This document shows, piece after piece, positions 31,992-43,231 of a stretch of 64,000 bases of DNA. A program made the position numbers and the translations under genes. This DNA is from Kitagawia praeruptora (lineage: Eukaryota > Streptophyta > Magnoliopsida > Apiales > Apiaceae): contig CM075346.1 in assembly GCA_037693485.1 (NCBI GenBank), positions 92,672,501 through 92,736,500 on the forward strand, given 5' to 3'. Position 1 is the first letter of the stretch. Each line of letters begins with the position of its first letter. The notes below the pieces were generated by a model. It made no database searches, was not told where the DNA came from, and was given only the letters and a program-made list of their open reading frames with translations.

Positions 31992-32709
31992 GAGAGATTA
32001 GAGAAGAAGAGAGAGCTCGAGAGAGATGACCTTCAAGAGATTTCATTGGAAAGATTTGTTTGATGGAAAGAGATTAGAGAGATTGAGAGCTGTAGAGAGA
32101 GCTGGAGAGTGTTCGAGAGGGTTCGAGGAACTCGAACAAAAATACAGAGCCTCGGAATGAATTTGGGGAAAACATGGTTATAAGCTTAAAAGATATAAAT
32201 CATAACCAAATTTTTTTGATTGAAAACAATTTAAAACCACACTGTGTAAAAAAAGTAAATAGGTAAGATTTTAGAAAAATCTCAATATCATTTTTAAAAT
32301 ATATAAAATGAAATTAGCTATCTTCCCATATTTTAAAAATATTTTTAGGATCAAAAATGAATTAAATATGAATTTTACAAGTTTTGATACTTTAAATGCA
32401 ACATAATTATTAAAATCACTTTAAAATACTTAAACACCCAAAATAATTCTCTCCATACTTTTAAAATCTACTTAAATATACAAAGATAATATTACAAAAG
32501 ATTTCAAAATTTTTGAATATTCCGATGATTTTATAAGAATTTACAAAATTCAATAATACACAATTTAAATAGATTTGAATCATCAAATTCAAATAAAAAT
32601 ACACGGACCCACATTTCACATCTAAATCATCATATAACATGTAAACACGATGTCACATAAAATTTTATCTAAAAAAATATTGCACACTATATATTCCACC
32701 TTTAATATT

Positions 32710-32710
32710 A

Positions 32711-32760
<50 letters not shown>
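32710..32760. repeat. AAT microsatellite, short allele
   Basis: About 16 AAT units in LTR b, aligned with the roughly 30-unit array at 16839-16931 in LTR a. Confidence 0.95.
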
Positions 32761-32785
32761 GTACGATATTTTCCAGGGCGTTATA

Positions 32786-35129
32786 ATAATATATACCTGA
32801 ACTACTCCACTGACACATATACTTAACCCTTTAAAAATCATAACATACTTTCAAGCCTTGAAATCAAACAACTCAAATAGACTTTTAAATAAATTTGCAG
32901 GGGATTTTTAGAAAATTTCGGCATGAAGTATTCGTTTATCGGACTATGGGCACAGCCCCTCAAATACAATTCAACCCTGTTTTTGCAAAAATAAAGCTGC
33001 CTCAACTTGCAGCAACATAAAAGTAAACAAATAAGAAAAGTACACGCCCAGGCATGCGGCACCTAGCACATAATGATTTACATTACACTACTACTTACGC
33101 TACACCAATGATCGTATTTCTCACGCATTTTAATGATACACGTGACAATTAATCATTGATGTTCGTAAGCCCTAGGGAACAACCCCTAGCACTAACTATT
33201 ACTTACGCTATATCAATGATCACATCACTCAAGTATATTAATTATACTCGTGATAGTTAATCATTGCTATTCGTAAGCCCGAGGAACTAGTTGAAGAGAA
33301 TTACACAAGTCCTTAAATATTGACATTTAGGACTTGTGATCTCATTGCAACTCCTCACAGATAATCACATAATCAAATAAATCTAACAATTAATCCTTAA
33401 TATAAATCACATTTTAAAACCATACCATTAGCTCACCACCACATATAATTTACCACCAAATACTCGACAAGTATAATATTCAACAAACAATATAACTCGA
33501 CTTATACATTTAGGGCACATAACCCATTCACAATTAACAAACTCATATAACTCCAATATTCTACGACAAATAATAATTGCATTTATCAACTAACAATTCA
33601 CAATTAATGATTACTAAATCCAAATACTTAATCGAACTCATAATACTTAACCACCAATAATCATCAAAACATATTTTCAACTCGAAATAAATCCCACAAT
33701 TATACTTAACCACCACGATACTAAATAACTATATTCTCCGAATTATTCACGGAATTACAATAATGATATTGCAATTTAAACTAATTAATTTACAACAACT
33801 ACATAATTAAATCACAATTAAATTACTACAATCACAATAATTTATATACTTTCCGAATTTACAACTTTACTACATAACAAGCTCCTAAATTTAGAACTCG
33901 GGAATATAACTCTAACAATTTTAATCGATACTCATAAATTTTCCAAATTAACTCACGGAGATTAAAACAATAATATTGTAATTTAAACTAATTAAATTAC
34001 CACAACTACATAATTAAATCACAATTGAATTACCAAAATATTCGCATAATTTGAAACTAATTAAATACGAAAATTAAATAAGTAAACACGAGATTATACC
34101 ATTTCCGATTCCGATTTGATTCGTCGAAAATCCATCTCCTCCATCTCTCTCTTACCATCTCTTTCTCTCTCTCTCCAATACATACACCCACTGCGTATAT
34201 ATACATATACTCGCATCCATACGACTCCCCCTCACTGCTACTGCCACACCACGCGTTTACAGGACCACCGGCCACCACCGCGGCTCAGCACCGCCGCCGC
34301 CGTTGCAGCCACCACTGCTCACCCGCCGCCCTTGTCCGACCTTCTCCCACAGCACACATCACGGGCCACGCACAGTACACGGACACCACCCATCCGATTC
34401 TTCTCTCCCTCATCTTCAATTTCCCCCAATTTCTTTCCTCTTTTTCTTCTTCTTCCTCAATCTCTTTTCTTCTCCCCGCTCTCTCTTCCCGATAGTTCTA
34501 GAGTTGCTGTGTGTGTTTATTTTGTTATTGGGCTTGGCCCAATATAATCTATTACCACACAATACTCTTCGGCCCAAAATTAGAACACTTCTGATTCGCT
34601 TTTAAATCTAATACACAACTTTCATAAATCGAAATTAAATAGAATATTCAGAAAATTCAACTTTTAATTTTTAAAATAAAGATTATAAAATTACGAGCAC
34701 GCACATATATTCAAAATATTTTTCGGATCAAAAATGAATTAAATATGAATTTTACAAGTTTTGATCCTTTAATTACAATAAAACTCTTAAAATCATTTTA
34801 AAATACTCAATCACCCAAATTAATCCACCCAACAATTTTAAAAACTCAATAAATATATAAAGATAATTTTACAAAAGATTTCATGATTTTTAAGCCCTCC
34901 AATAATTTTATAAAATTTACAGAGGGTAAAAAATACATGATTTAAATATACTTAAATCCTCAAAATTACAAATAAAAATATACTGACCTTCACGGCTCAT
35001 ACTAATCATCATATAATCACACAAACATAACTTCACACATATTCCACTTTCCAACAATACTCACATAATAATATTCATAATTTATATAAAATAAATTATT
35101 CGAAATTCGAAATTTTCTAGGGCGTTATA
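32786..35129 (-). repeat. Partial LTR of a related Tekay-like family
   Basis: It shares with LTR a/b the segment AAATTTCGGCATGAAGTATTC near 32912 (compare about 244-263) and a stretch 34640-35129 colinear with about 16410-16956, ending in the same GGGCGTTATA. The canonical start TGTAACACCCCG is missing, so the left end is truncated or displaced by the array. CT-rich and GCC-rich sequence at 34130-34500 occupies the same place as the CT-rich part of the chromovirus LTR. ORFs here are low-complexity artefacts. Confidence 0.7.
33093..33296. repeat. Two-copy tandem repeat, 108-bp period
   Basis: Units start ACTTACGCTA at 33093 and 33201 and end near GTAAGCCC...GGAAC. They are clearly similar but diverged. 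Each contains a short CACG...CGTG inverted motif. Confidence 0.75.
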
Positions 35130-35675
35130 CCTGAGCTACGTTTCAATTTCTTGGGCTCTTGGGGGTGGGCTACAATCGACAAAATTTGGGTAATATGATC
35201 ACTTGGATTTTGCTTGTACGACCCATATAATTATTTTTGGCATCTCATTTCCTGTTGAAAGAGGTACATTTTACAATTTGAACAAAATGTGAAGTGGTTC
35301 GAGGTAGAAGACAACCAAGGGAAGTAGAAGCCCTGGGATTGAAAGAAGCTTTATCATGGATGAGAGAATGGCGAAGGAATATATGTATCTTCGAGTCGGA
35401 TGCAAAGCAGTTGGTGGATGCTATCAATGGAGCAAGAGGACGATCATTTTTTGACACTATTGTTAATGATTGTACTGAGTTATTGAAATACTTTGAGGAA
35501 ATGTTAGCGGTTCATGTTAATCGGTCTACGAAAAATGTAGCCCATTTATTTGCAAGTGCTGCTTGTTCTATGTCAAATTATCGGGAGTGGATTCAAAATG
35601 CCCCTGATTTTATTTCGTGTAATATTGTTTTAGAAAAGTATTAATGAATGCAAGTGCTTATTTTCAAAAAAAAAA
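35130..35675 (+). mobile_element. 5'-truncated LINE 3' end with poly-A
   Basis: An RNase H-like coding end (35294-35644) is followed about 20 bp later by an A-run (35665-35674), the arrangement expected for a plant LINE 3' end or a retroposed copy. The first 150 bases give no recognisable protein. The left side abuts a solo or partial LTR at 35129, so the full extent and target duplication cannot be read. Confidence 0.6.
35282..35644 (+). pseudogene. RNase H-like domain fragment (RVT_3 type) from a plant LINE
   Basis: About 120 residues. EVEALGLKEALSW, then IFESDAKQLVDAING, then NRSTKNVAHLFASAA match the plant non-LTR RNase H pattern: an E in the first helix, a D in the ESD strand, and the N-x-x-AH motif near the end. 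The first catalytic strand (usually a DG/DA...G segment) is absent, so the domain is truncated and inactive. No ATG is needed; the frame is entered from upstream. Alternatively it could be the tail of an RNase H-like host pseudogene, but the adjacent poly-A favours a LINE. Confidence 0.7.
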
Positions 35676-35714
35676 GAGGATACTTTTAGTTATTTTAATT
35701 ATCAACATATTTTT

Positions 35715-38700
35715 TGTGACGCCCCCAAATCCGCCCTGTCCGGGGACCCGGGTCGCCACATCAGGTCTCAGCATCCTGCAACACACGTTAGCTCGATAAT
35801 AATAAAATCTTTAATACAACGGAGCGGAACAGTCCCACTCCACAGATCCAAGATCGGATTCACACTTTATTACAATACGCTTATTACATCACCGAAAATA
35901 TCTTGCAAAAGTCTATAAAGGTAGAACAGATAAAAGTTTCCAGCTGGCCATTCTAGTCCTTGTCAGCATAGCCTGGAGCTTTCCCCTTGCCTCTAGATCC
36001 CTGGCTGGACGTCTCACATCTTTCCTTCTTGACAGCTGAACAAATGTTATAAGGCAAGAGTGAGCAACTATGGTGCTCAGCAAATTCTCTCCTGGCTCGG
36101 TACATAAATATAGTAATATATACCGAAAGAAAATACTCGAATTTAAATAAAACTGATAAGATAACAAACTCTGAAAACTTTGACTCAAGACTCGTCTCGA
36201 AAATAGAAATACTCGAAATGACTCTTTTTGTGAAACTCTGATGACTCATGATAAAAGAATAACTGGTCTTCCAACCTCTCGGTATCTCGGCGGGGCGATC
36301 AACTATCCGACCGAGAATACCGTCCTCCTATGACACCGCACTTCGCCCGATCACGGCTACAATACGATATCAACGAAATATAATATAATATGAATGCTAG
36401 CATCATAGTGGGTGATTATATCAACCCTGGCATCATAGTGCCTAAAGTATTCTCGTGCCCGTACAACGGTACACAAGTCTCTCTTTCTCTAAAATGGGAC
36501 TCTTTCCCAAAATTGACCAGTAGAATACAGAATTCCCGAACATTTCATGAATAGATAACTTGAGATAATTCTTCCAGGAAAGTATTTTTGTTTAGCTGGC
36601 GGACTGCCAGTTTGACTCAAATGTGCCACCAATCCGAACAATGGGTTGATGTAAACTCTCAATAATAATATTTTATTGGTTGACACGAACAAAATGCCAG
36701 CCCTTGACAATGAAGGCAACTATCTCGAAATAATAAGAATAGTCTTAAAAACGTAATAGGTTGAGTTGTACTGAGCAATTCGTACCACTCGAATATTTAT
36801 ATGACTCATATTTGATGAACGTTAAATTGAATATTGTTCACGTGATCAACGAGTAAAACTCTAACAATCCTAATTTATTATCTCCTATTTGTTGATTCGG
36901 AAGAAGAACCAACTAAAAGATAATCAAGAAATATTGTCGAATTTGTACAATAAATTCGACTGAAAAGAATGAATTTAACTATCTCGAACGAATGAGACTA
37001 GTTTTACTGAATTAAAATGAAAGTCGTCTCGAATTAATGAGATCGATCCGATAACAACGAATTTATCTCTACGCTTATAGGGAATATAATTCGCAAGTAT
37101 TGTAACATTAACGAGAAATAATACTCAAAAGGATTTATTGCATCATAAAAGGGTAACAGATAATATTCAAAATTTATAGCTCGAAAATAAATATGGAATA
37201 AAATAATATGACATAAATACAAAGTTTCCGAGAGTTAGGGTAGGAATGAACTTGCCTCTGTCTCGACTTTAAACGAACCGAATAAATAAAAGCGTTACCC
37301 GCGAGCGGAAATCTCAATTCTCGAAAAGGAATCTCTATAATTAATTATCAAAATAATTTTAGTACTCAATTAAGAAATTAATCTCGTAGGGTCAAGTAGT
37401 ATTGATAATCATGACATTTGATAATCACATAATTCTCGAACAAGTAAATGGGAATATTCTTGTAAGTTAAAAGTCTTACTAACGCCTTATTCATAATAAA
37501 ATTAAATGGAGGCTCTATTCGCGTTTACCTATTAATTATATTATCTCGGGTTTTATGGTATCATAAGATTTTAAACAGAATGTACTTGGAAAATCTCGCT
37601 CTAGTTATTCACAAGGGAAAATTTTCAATTAAAAGCCTCTATTTAATACTAATAAACAATGCTATTTGATTTATTTGAAGTACACTTCAAATATAAAAGT
37701 ATTCTTATAAGGTCCTCATAATTTATCGACAATTTTCATTTAATGACGAAGTTCTCTAATTTAAATAAATTATAAAATTCGCGTTGCTAATCTAATTTGG
37801 CTCGTATAAAGTCTCTAAAATTTTATCTAAACATTCTCTATTTTAATAAGCCCATTCTAAAAGAACTAATAACAATAGTTCCTATTTATTATTGGGAACA
37901 ATCCACTTTTATTACTCATCTAAATAAATCGAGTCGCTTTTCCTTTCATTTTAAATCCAACGTAATACCCTTATTTTATTTATTTTATAAAACCCAATTT
38001 TATTATACTAATTAAAGAATCTCCATCTTAAAAAATTAAAGTTTTCTTTTTAAAACCAAACTGAATTTTAATCTCTATTACATTTTTAACCATTTTTATA
38101 AATTAATTCCTAATTAAATCACTTAATACAAAATTAACATCTAATTATTTACCAATTAAAACAATTAGTCAATTACCACATAATTAATCATTATTTTATT
38201 ACAAAAGAAAATCAACACCACCATCACCATCGCCACCGCCGGTGGCCACCGTCCGGTCGCCGTGGTGGCGCCGACGGCCCACCTCCACCCCCACTGTCAT
38301 CTCTCTGTCTCTCTGTCTCTCTCTCTCTCTCGCCTGTTCTCTCTCTCTCAACCTCTCGATCTCAATCTCCCCGTCCCTCTTCTCTCCGTCGCCTCCGTCT
38401 CCTCTCGTCTCCCTCTCCTGCCTCCCTCAATCTCTCCATCGATCTCTCGATCTCAACCACCCTCTCTCTCTCTCTCTCTCTTTTCCCCCACTCTCCTCAT
38501 CAATCTCTCCTCCTCTTTATCTCTCTCCCTCATTCGCATCTCTCTCCGCCCTCGTATCTCTCTCCTTGCCTCCATCTCCTTCTCTCCTCTCTTCGTCTCT
38601 TTCTCTCCCTCTCTTAATCTCTCGCTCTCCCTCTCTCCCTTCACCATCGACGCAACCCACTACCGCCGGTCGCCATCGCCGCCGCGGTGGTGGCTCACCA

Positions 38701-39592
38701 CTGACATGCAGCAAACCCCTCCCCCAAAAACATTAGCCTCCTCCAATTACACAATCACAACATTCATTTCAATTATCAAATTCACAAAAACCCCTAATTA
38801 AGAACACTACAAACCCTAATTTAAAAAGAAAGTTCAAGTTTCCAATAAAACAATTACAAAACACCCTCATATATGTAAAAACATAATTTATAAAAAAAAG
38901 TTTTAAGGTCATAAGATCATACCCTTATGAAAAATCAGCTTTTAGAATTGATCTTTAAAAAAATAACTTTCTTGAAACCCCTTATATATATATATCGATG
39001 TGTAGAACTTTTAACCGGCTACTCAAATCTACTAATGCATGTATGATCAAGCAAGAATTTGGGATGATACAAGCTTCTCAAGAATTTTTGTTTATGAGGG
39101 TTTTGTTTCTCTCTCTCTAAACTTTTCTCTCGGTGGATATAATGAGGTGATGATCATTTTTTTGATCAAAATTCCCTTTAATAGATACTTTCAACACTTG
39201 GGCTCTAATTGGGCTAGGAGATTTACAATAAAACCCACTTATAGAGGTGGGCTTACACATCCAATTAGCCAATTATTAATAAAGGTATAAGACACTAATT
39301 TACTAATAAGGCCCATCTTGATTAATTGGGCTCACCACTTGACCCAATTTTATAGAATAAGAGAAGAACTAAAAAAAAATCCTAGAATAAAATTAAATAG
39401 AATAAAATTTCCATAATAGTAAAAAAAATAGTAGGAATAATATGAATAATAAATCACCATAAATAGAAAGGTAGCGTCGTATCAAATAATTATTAGCATG
39501 CGTCTCTAACCATAAGCACAACAAAACTTTAAAACTGATGGAAATTTATTCAAAAGAGACTCTAGATACTTGAGAATTTCACGGTTATTACA
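35715..39592 (-). repeat. 3' LTR of the chromovirus
   Basis: 3,878 bp, TGTGACGCCCCC to GGTTATTACA. Contains a CT-rich block at 38290-38640 (GA-rich on the coding strand, a plausible untranslated leader in R/U5). The 60-180-codon ORFs in this block are low-complexity artefacts. Confidence 0.93.
38982..38998 (-). promoter_or_regulatory. Candidate TATA region of the chromovirus LTR, a TA microsatellite
   Basis: The minus strand reads a TA run then TAAGGGG about 600 bp into the LTR, upstream of the GA-rich tract. In the other LTR (49597-49620) the TA run is longer. It is the best TATA candidate but a chance microsatellite is possible. Confidence 0.3.
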
Positions 39593-39607
39593 GTCTCCCT
39601 CCCTTAA
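39593..39607 (-). other. Polypurine tract of the chromovirus
   Basis: Minus strand TTTTAAGGGAGGGAGAC directly before the 3' LTR start (TGTAATAACC on that strand). Confidence 0.85.
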
Positions 39608-39632
39608 AAGGATTCCGTCCTCGGGATCATCT

Positions 39633-41681
39633 CTATTGGCTAAACAACTCAGGGTATTTACTACGCATTTCACTCTCAAGTTCCCAGGTGGCTTCCTCAA
39701 TTTGACGGTTTCTCCAAATTACTTTTACTAAATTTATTTTCTTATTCCGCAACTCATGCACTTTGAAATCCACAACTTCCACTGGTTGCTCTACGTAGGT
39801 CAGATCAGCTTTAACATCGACGGGTTCATACTCTAATACGTGTCGGTGATCCAGATGATAAGCTCTCAATATTGATACGTGGAATACATCGTGTACGTGT
39901 TGAAGATCTGGCGGTAAGGCCAATTGATATGACACGGCTCCAACCTTCTTAAGAATCTCAAAGGGTCCAATATACCTAGGACTCAGTTTCCCTTTCTTCC
40001 CGAATCTCATCACTCCCTTCCACGGGGAAATTTTCAGTAACACTTTATCTCCTATCTCAAATGATTTATCCTTTCTTTTCAGATCTGCATATTTTCTCTG
40101 ACGGTTCTGAGCAGCAACTAATCTTTTCCGAATCGTTTCTATGGATTGCTTTGTCTGATGGACCATATCTGGCCCTAGTAATCTTCCTTCACCGACTTCA
40201 TTCCAACAAAGTGGGGATCTGCACTTTCGTCCATATAAAGCTTCATACGGGGCCATACCGGTACTGGAGTGATAGCTATTGTTGTAAGCAAATTCTACTA
40301 GCGGCAGATGATCATCCCAACTTCCCTTGAAATCTAAGGCGCAAGCTCGCAGCATATCCTCTATCGTCTGAATTGTCCTTTCGCTCTGTCCGTCTGTCTG
40401 CGGATGATAGGCAGTACTCAAATTTAACTTGGTGCCAAGGAATTCTTGAAAACTCTTCCAAAATCTAGAAGTAAAACGGGCATCTCTGTCTGACACAATT
40501 GACACGGGCACTCCATGACGGACTACCACTTCCTTCAGATACAGACCTACCAGTCTCTCCACTGAATACCTTTCACTGATCGGCAGAAAATGCGCGGACT
40601 TTATAAGTCTATCAACTATAACCCAAATAGCATCGTGATTCGCTCTGGTTCGGGGTAAACCTACTACAAAGTCCATGGTGATGTGCTCCCATTTCCATTC
40701 TGGAATCTCTAATGATTGGAGTAATCCACTGGGTCGTTGATGTTCTGCTTTCACCCTTTGACAGGTCAAACACTTGCTTACCCATTCGGCAATCTCCCTC
40801 TTCATGTTAGGCCACCAATAATTCTGCTTGATGTCTTGATACATTTTTGTGCTTCCTGGGTGAATGGAATATCTCGAATTATGCGCTTCGCTCATGATTT
40901 CTTCCTTCAACTCTGTAACATTAGGAACCCAAATTCTCGATGCAAATCGCTTAATCCCCTTATCATCTCTAGGGCTTAAAAACTCTTCTCCGGTCAACTC
41001 TGATCTATTCTCTTCCATGACTTGATCCTGACAGCGGCGAATCTTTGCGAGCAACTCTGGTTGAAAATGAATGGTATAAACTCTTTCATTGTTTTGGACT
41101 GGGTCCTTGATTTCTAACTCCATTTTCTCGAATTCTCTGACTAATTCCTCTGAGGTTGTCAACAGGTTGAGCCTTTCCTTTCTACTTAATGCATCAGCTA
41201 CAACATTGGCTTTTCCTGGGTGATAGTTTATAAAGCAGTCGTAGTCTTTGATCAATTCCAACCATCTCCTCTGTCTCATGTTCAATTCCTTCTGCGTGAA
41301 TATGTACTTTAAGCTCTTATGATCCGTGAATATCTCGCATTTCTCGCCATAAAGGTAGTGTCTCCAAATCTTGAGTGCAAATACGATAGCAGCAAGTTCT
41401 AAATCGTGGGTAGGGTATCGGGATTCATATTCCTTCAGCTGACGAGAAGCGTAAGCTATTACTTTCCCTTGTTGCATCAATACACATCCTAAACCCTTAT
41501 GAGACGCATCACTGAAAATCACGAAATCACCTTTTTCATCAGGTAAGGCCAAAACTGGGGCAGTAGTCAATCTCTTCTTCAATTCTTGAAAACTGTCTTC
41601 ACATTTGGGGGTCCATTCAAACTTTTCACTCTTTCTAGTAAGTCGAGTCAGTGGCGTAGCTATCTTTGAAAAATCTTTCAC
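39633..41681 (-). CDS. Chromovirus Pol: RT end, RNase H, integrase, chromodomain
   Basis: 682 codons, entered from RT by a frameshift near 41731. Order: RT thumb and connection (KIATPLTRLTRKS), RNase H from about residue 45 (FVIFSDASHKGLGCVLMQ, IFTDHKSLKYI, VVADALSRK), integrase zinc finger near 265-315 (H...H...CLTCQRVK), integrase DDE core (ITMDFVVGLPR, VSDRDARF, AYHPQTDGQSERT), a GPY/F-like module (YIGPFEILKKVGAVSY) and a C-terminal chromodomain near 625-680 (VDFKVHELRNKKINLVKV, EEATWELESEMR). The chromodomain in this place defines plant chromoviruses and may direct integration to heterochromatin marks. All catalytic acidic residues I can check are present. Confidence 0.93.
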   Translation of the reverse strand: MKDFSKIATPLTRLTRKSEKFEWTPKCEDSFQELKKRLTTAPVLALPDEKGDFVIFSDASHKGLGCVLMQQGKVIAYASRQLKEYESRYPTHDLELAAIVFALKIWRHYLYGEKCEIFTDHKSLKYIFTQKELNMRQRRWLELIKDYDCFINYHPGKANVVADALSRKERLNLLTTSEELVREFEKMELEIKDPVQNNERVYTIHFQPELLAKIRRCQDQVMEENRSELTGEEFLSPRDDKGIKRFASRIWVPNVTELKEEIMSEAHNSRYSIHPGSTKMYQDIKQNYWWPNMKREIAEWVSKCLTCQRVKAEHQRPSGLLQSLEIPEWKWEHITMDFVVGLPRTRANHDAIWVIVDRLIKSAHFLPISERYSVERLVGLYLKEVVVRHGVPVSIVSDRDARFTSRFWKSFQEFLGTKLNLSTAYHPQTDGQSERTIQTIEDMLRACALDFKGSWDDHLPLVEFAYNNSYHSSTGMAPYEALYGRKCRSPLCWNEVGEGRLLGPDMVHQTKQSIETIRKRLVAAQNRQRKYADLKRKDKSFEIGDKVLLKISPWKGVMRFGKKGKLSPRYIGPFEILKKVGAVSYQLALPPDLQHVHDVFHVSILRAYHLDHRHVLEYEPVDVKADLTYVEQPVEVVDFKVHELRNKKINLVKVIWRNRQIEEATWELESEMRSKYPELFSQ

Positions 41682-41701
41682 AAATCTATGATAATAACCA
41701 G

Positions 41702-42289
41702 CTAGTCCAAGGAAGCTTCTAACCTCCGTTGAGTCTTAGGCCTCTCCCAATTTGCTACGGCTTCTATCTTAGCGGGGTCTACAGAAATTCCTTTGCCGCT
41801 CATAATGTGTCCTAAAAATTGAACTTCTTTTAGCCAGAATTCGCATTTTGAAAATTTTGCATACAACTTTTCCTTCCTCAATGCTTCCAAAACTAGGCGG
41901 AGGTGTTCTGCATGTTCCTCTGGAGACGTCGAGTATATGAGGATGTCATCAATAAATACAATCACGAACTTATCTAGGTATCTCTTGAACACGCGATTCA
42001 TTAAATCCATGAAGGCAGCTGGGGCATTCGTCAATCCAAAAGACATAACTAGGAACTCGTAATGGCCATATCGGGTCCTAAAGGCAGTCTTAGGAATATC
42101 CTCAGGCTTGATCTTCAGTTGATGATAGCCGGATCTCAAATCGATCTTCGAAAAATGCATAGCTCCCTTAAGCTGATCAAACAGATCGTCGATTCTAGGC
42201 AGAGGGTACCTATTCTTGATAGTCATCTTGTTCAGTTCGCGATAGTCAATACATAGCCGCATAGATCCGTCCTTCTTCTTGACGAACAA
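41702..42289 (-). CDS. Chromovirus Pol: reverse transcriptase core
   Basis: Contains MRLCIDYRELN, FSKIDLRSGYHQ, FGLTNAPAAFMDLMN and the catalytic FIDDILIYS, all Ty3/gypsy RT motifs. It continues in frame from 42353-43222 after a single TAA. The last dozen codons (RRLEASLD) are out of frame: compared with the family pattern one base is missing in the run at about 41729-41733, after which the correct frame resumes in 39633-41681. Confidence 0.92.
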   Translation of the reverse strand: MFVKKKDGSMRLCIDYRELNKMTIKNRYPLPRIDDLFDQLKGAMHFSKIDLRSGYHQLKIKPEDIPKTAFRTRYGHYEFLVMSFGLTNAPAAFMDLMNRVFKRYLDKFVIVFIDDILIYSTSPEEHAEHLRLVLEALRKEKLYAKFSKCEFWLKEVQFLGHIMSGKGISVDPAKIEAVANWERPKTQRRLEASLD

Positions 42290-42352
42290 AACTGGGGCTC
42301 CCCAGGGGGATACACTGGGTCTGATTACACCTTTTTCAAGTAACTCTTGCAG

Positions 42353-43222
42353 TTATGTTGCCAATTCCTTCATTTCCACTGGTGCCATTCTGTAAGGTGC
42401 TTTCGAGATGGGTGCGGTCCCTGGCGCTAAATCAATTGTGAATTCTATCTCTCGATCTGGTGGCATTCCGGGCAAGTCATCGGGGAAAACATCTTTAAAC
42501 TTATTGACCACAGGAATTTCCTCAATGGTAGGGGTTTGCTTCTTGGTATCTATCACATGAGCCAGATAGGCTTGGCATCCTTGACGAAGTAATCTCTTTG
42601 CTTGAATTATTGATAGAAAATCTTTGGTCGGTTTTCGCCCGCGAAACGGGATTCTTATACCATTAGGTCCACTTAAGCTAACCTTTTTCCGACGACAATC
42701 AATTTGGGCATCGTAACGTGCTAACCAATCCATCCCTAGGATTACGTCGAATTCCCCTAACTTAAAAGGAATGAGGTCTGCGTCAAAACGTTGACCTTGA
42801 ATTTCTATAAAACAGTTCGGGCACAAACGGTTCACTGGAATGACTTCCTGATTCGCTACTTCTATACTCAGAATTCCCTCCAAGGGTACAGACTCAAGAT
42901 CAAGCTTATTCATGAAGTTCTCAGAAATAAAAGATCTGGTAGCGCCAGAATCAACTAGAACACATGCATCCTCAGAATTTACTAGAAGCGTACCTGCAAT
43001 CACATCGCTGTCATCAATAGCATCCTTCACGGTCATGTTGAAAGTTCTTGCGGTCGGCTTGTTGCTGGGAGGTGCTGTGAGTCGAAGCACTGGATTTTCC
43101 TTAGCAGTCTGTCGGCAATTGCGGGACACGTGCCCTTTCTTTCCACAATTGAAGCAGGTGACAGATTTATCCTTGCAACTAGAAGCATAATGACCCTTCT
43201 GTCCGCAGTTGTAGCAGTTCAC
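42353..43222 (-). CDS. Chromovirus nucleocapsid zinc knuckles, protease and RT start
   Basis: 289 codons in frame with both neighbours. Two CX2CX4HX4C knuckles open it (CYNCGQKGHYASSC, CFNCGKKGHVSRNC). The aspartic protease motif VLVDSGATRSFI follows near residue 90, with ILGMDWL near 165. The RT N-terminus (FPDDLPGMPPDREIEFTIDL) closes it. It ends with a TAA at 42353-42355 where the family usually has Gln or a similar residue, and the frame is open beyond. Confidence 0.9.
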   Translation of the reverse strand: MNCYNCGQKGHYASSCKDKSVTCFNCGKKGHVSRNCRQTAKENPVLRLTAPPSNKPTARTFNMTVKDAIDDSDVIAGTLLVNSEDACVLVDSGATRSFISENFMNKLDLESVPLEGILSIEVANQEVIPVNRLCPNCFIEIQGQRFDADLIPFKLGEFDVILGMDWLARYDAQIDCRRKKVSLSGPNGIRIPFRGRKPTKDFLSIIQAKRLLRQGCQAYLAHVIDTKKQTPTIEEIPVVNKFKDVFPDDLPGMPPDREIEFTIDLAPGTAPISKAPYRMAPVEMKELAT

Positions 43223-43231
43223 AGTAGCTTG

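Larger units (their letters stand above)
20588..32785 (-). repeat. LTR b of the Tekay-like element, interrupted by Athila-A
   Basis: Pieces 20588-24428 and 31992-32785 together make about 4.63 kb, colinear with LTR a and differing by scattered substitutions and short indels. It lacks the copia, MITE and Helitron insertions, so it supplies their empty sites. It ends GGGCGTTATA at 32785. No coding sequence. Confidence 0.87.

Noticed and set aside
34116..34605. Pro/Ser-rich ORFs of 100-143 codons
   Set aside because: They are translations of CT- and GCC-rich low-complexity LTR sequence in two frames, with no conserved motif.
38242..38801. ORFs of up to 179 codons on the plus strand, repeated at 48835-49349
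   Set aside because: Ser/Leu/Pro strings from CT microsatellite in the chromovirus LTR; open in several frames at once and antisense to the element.
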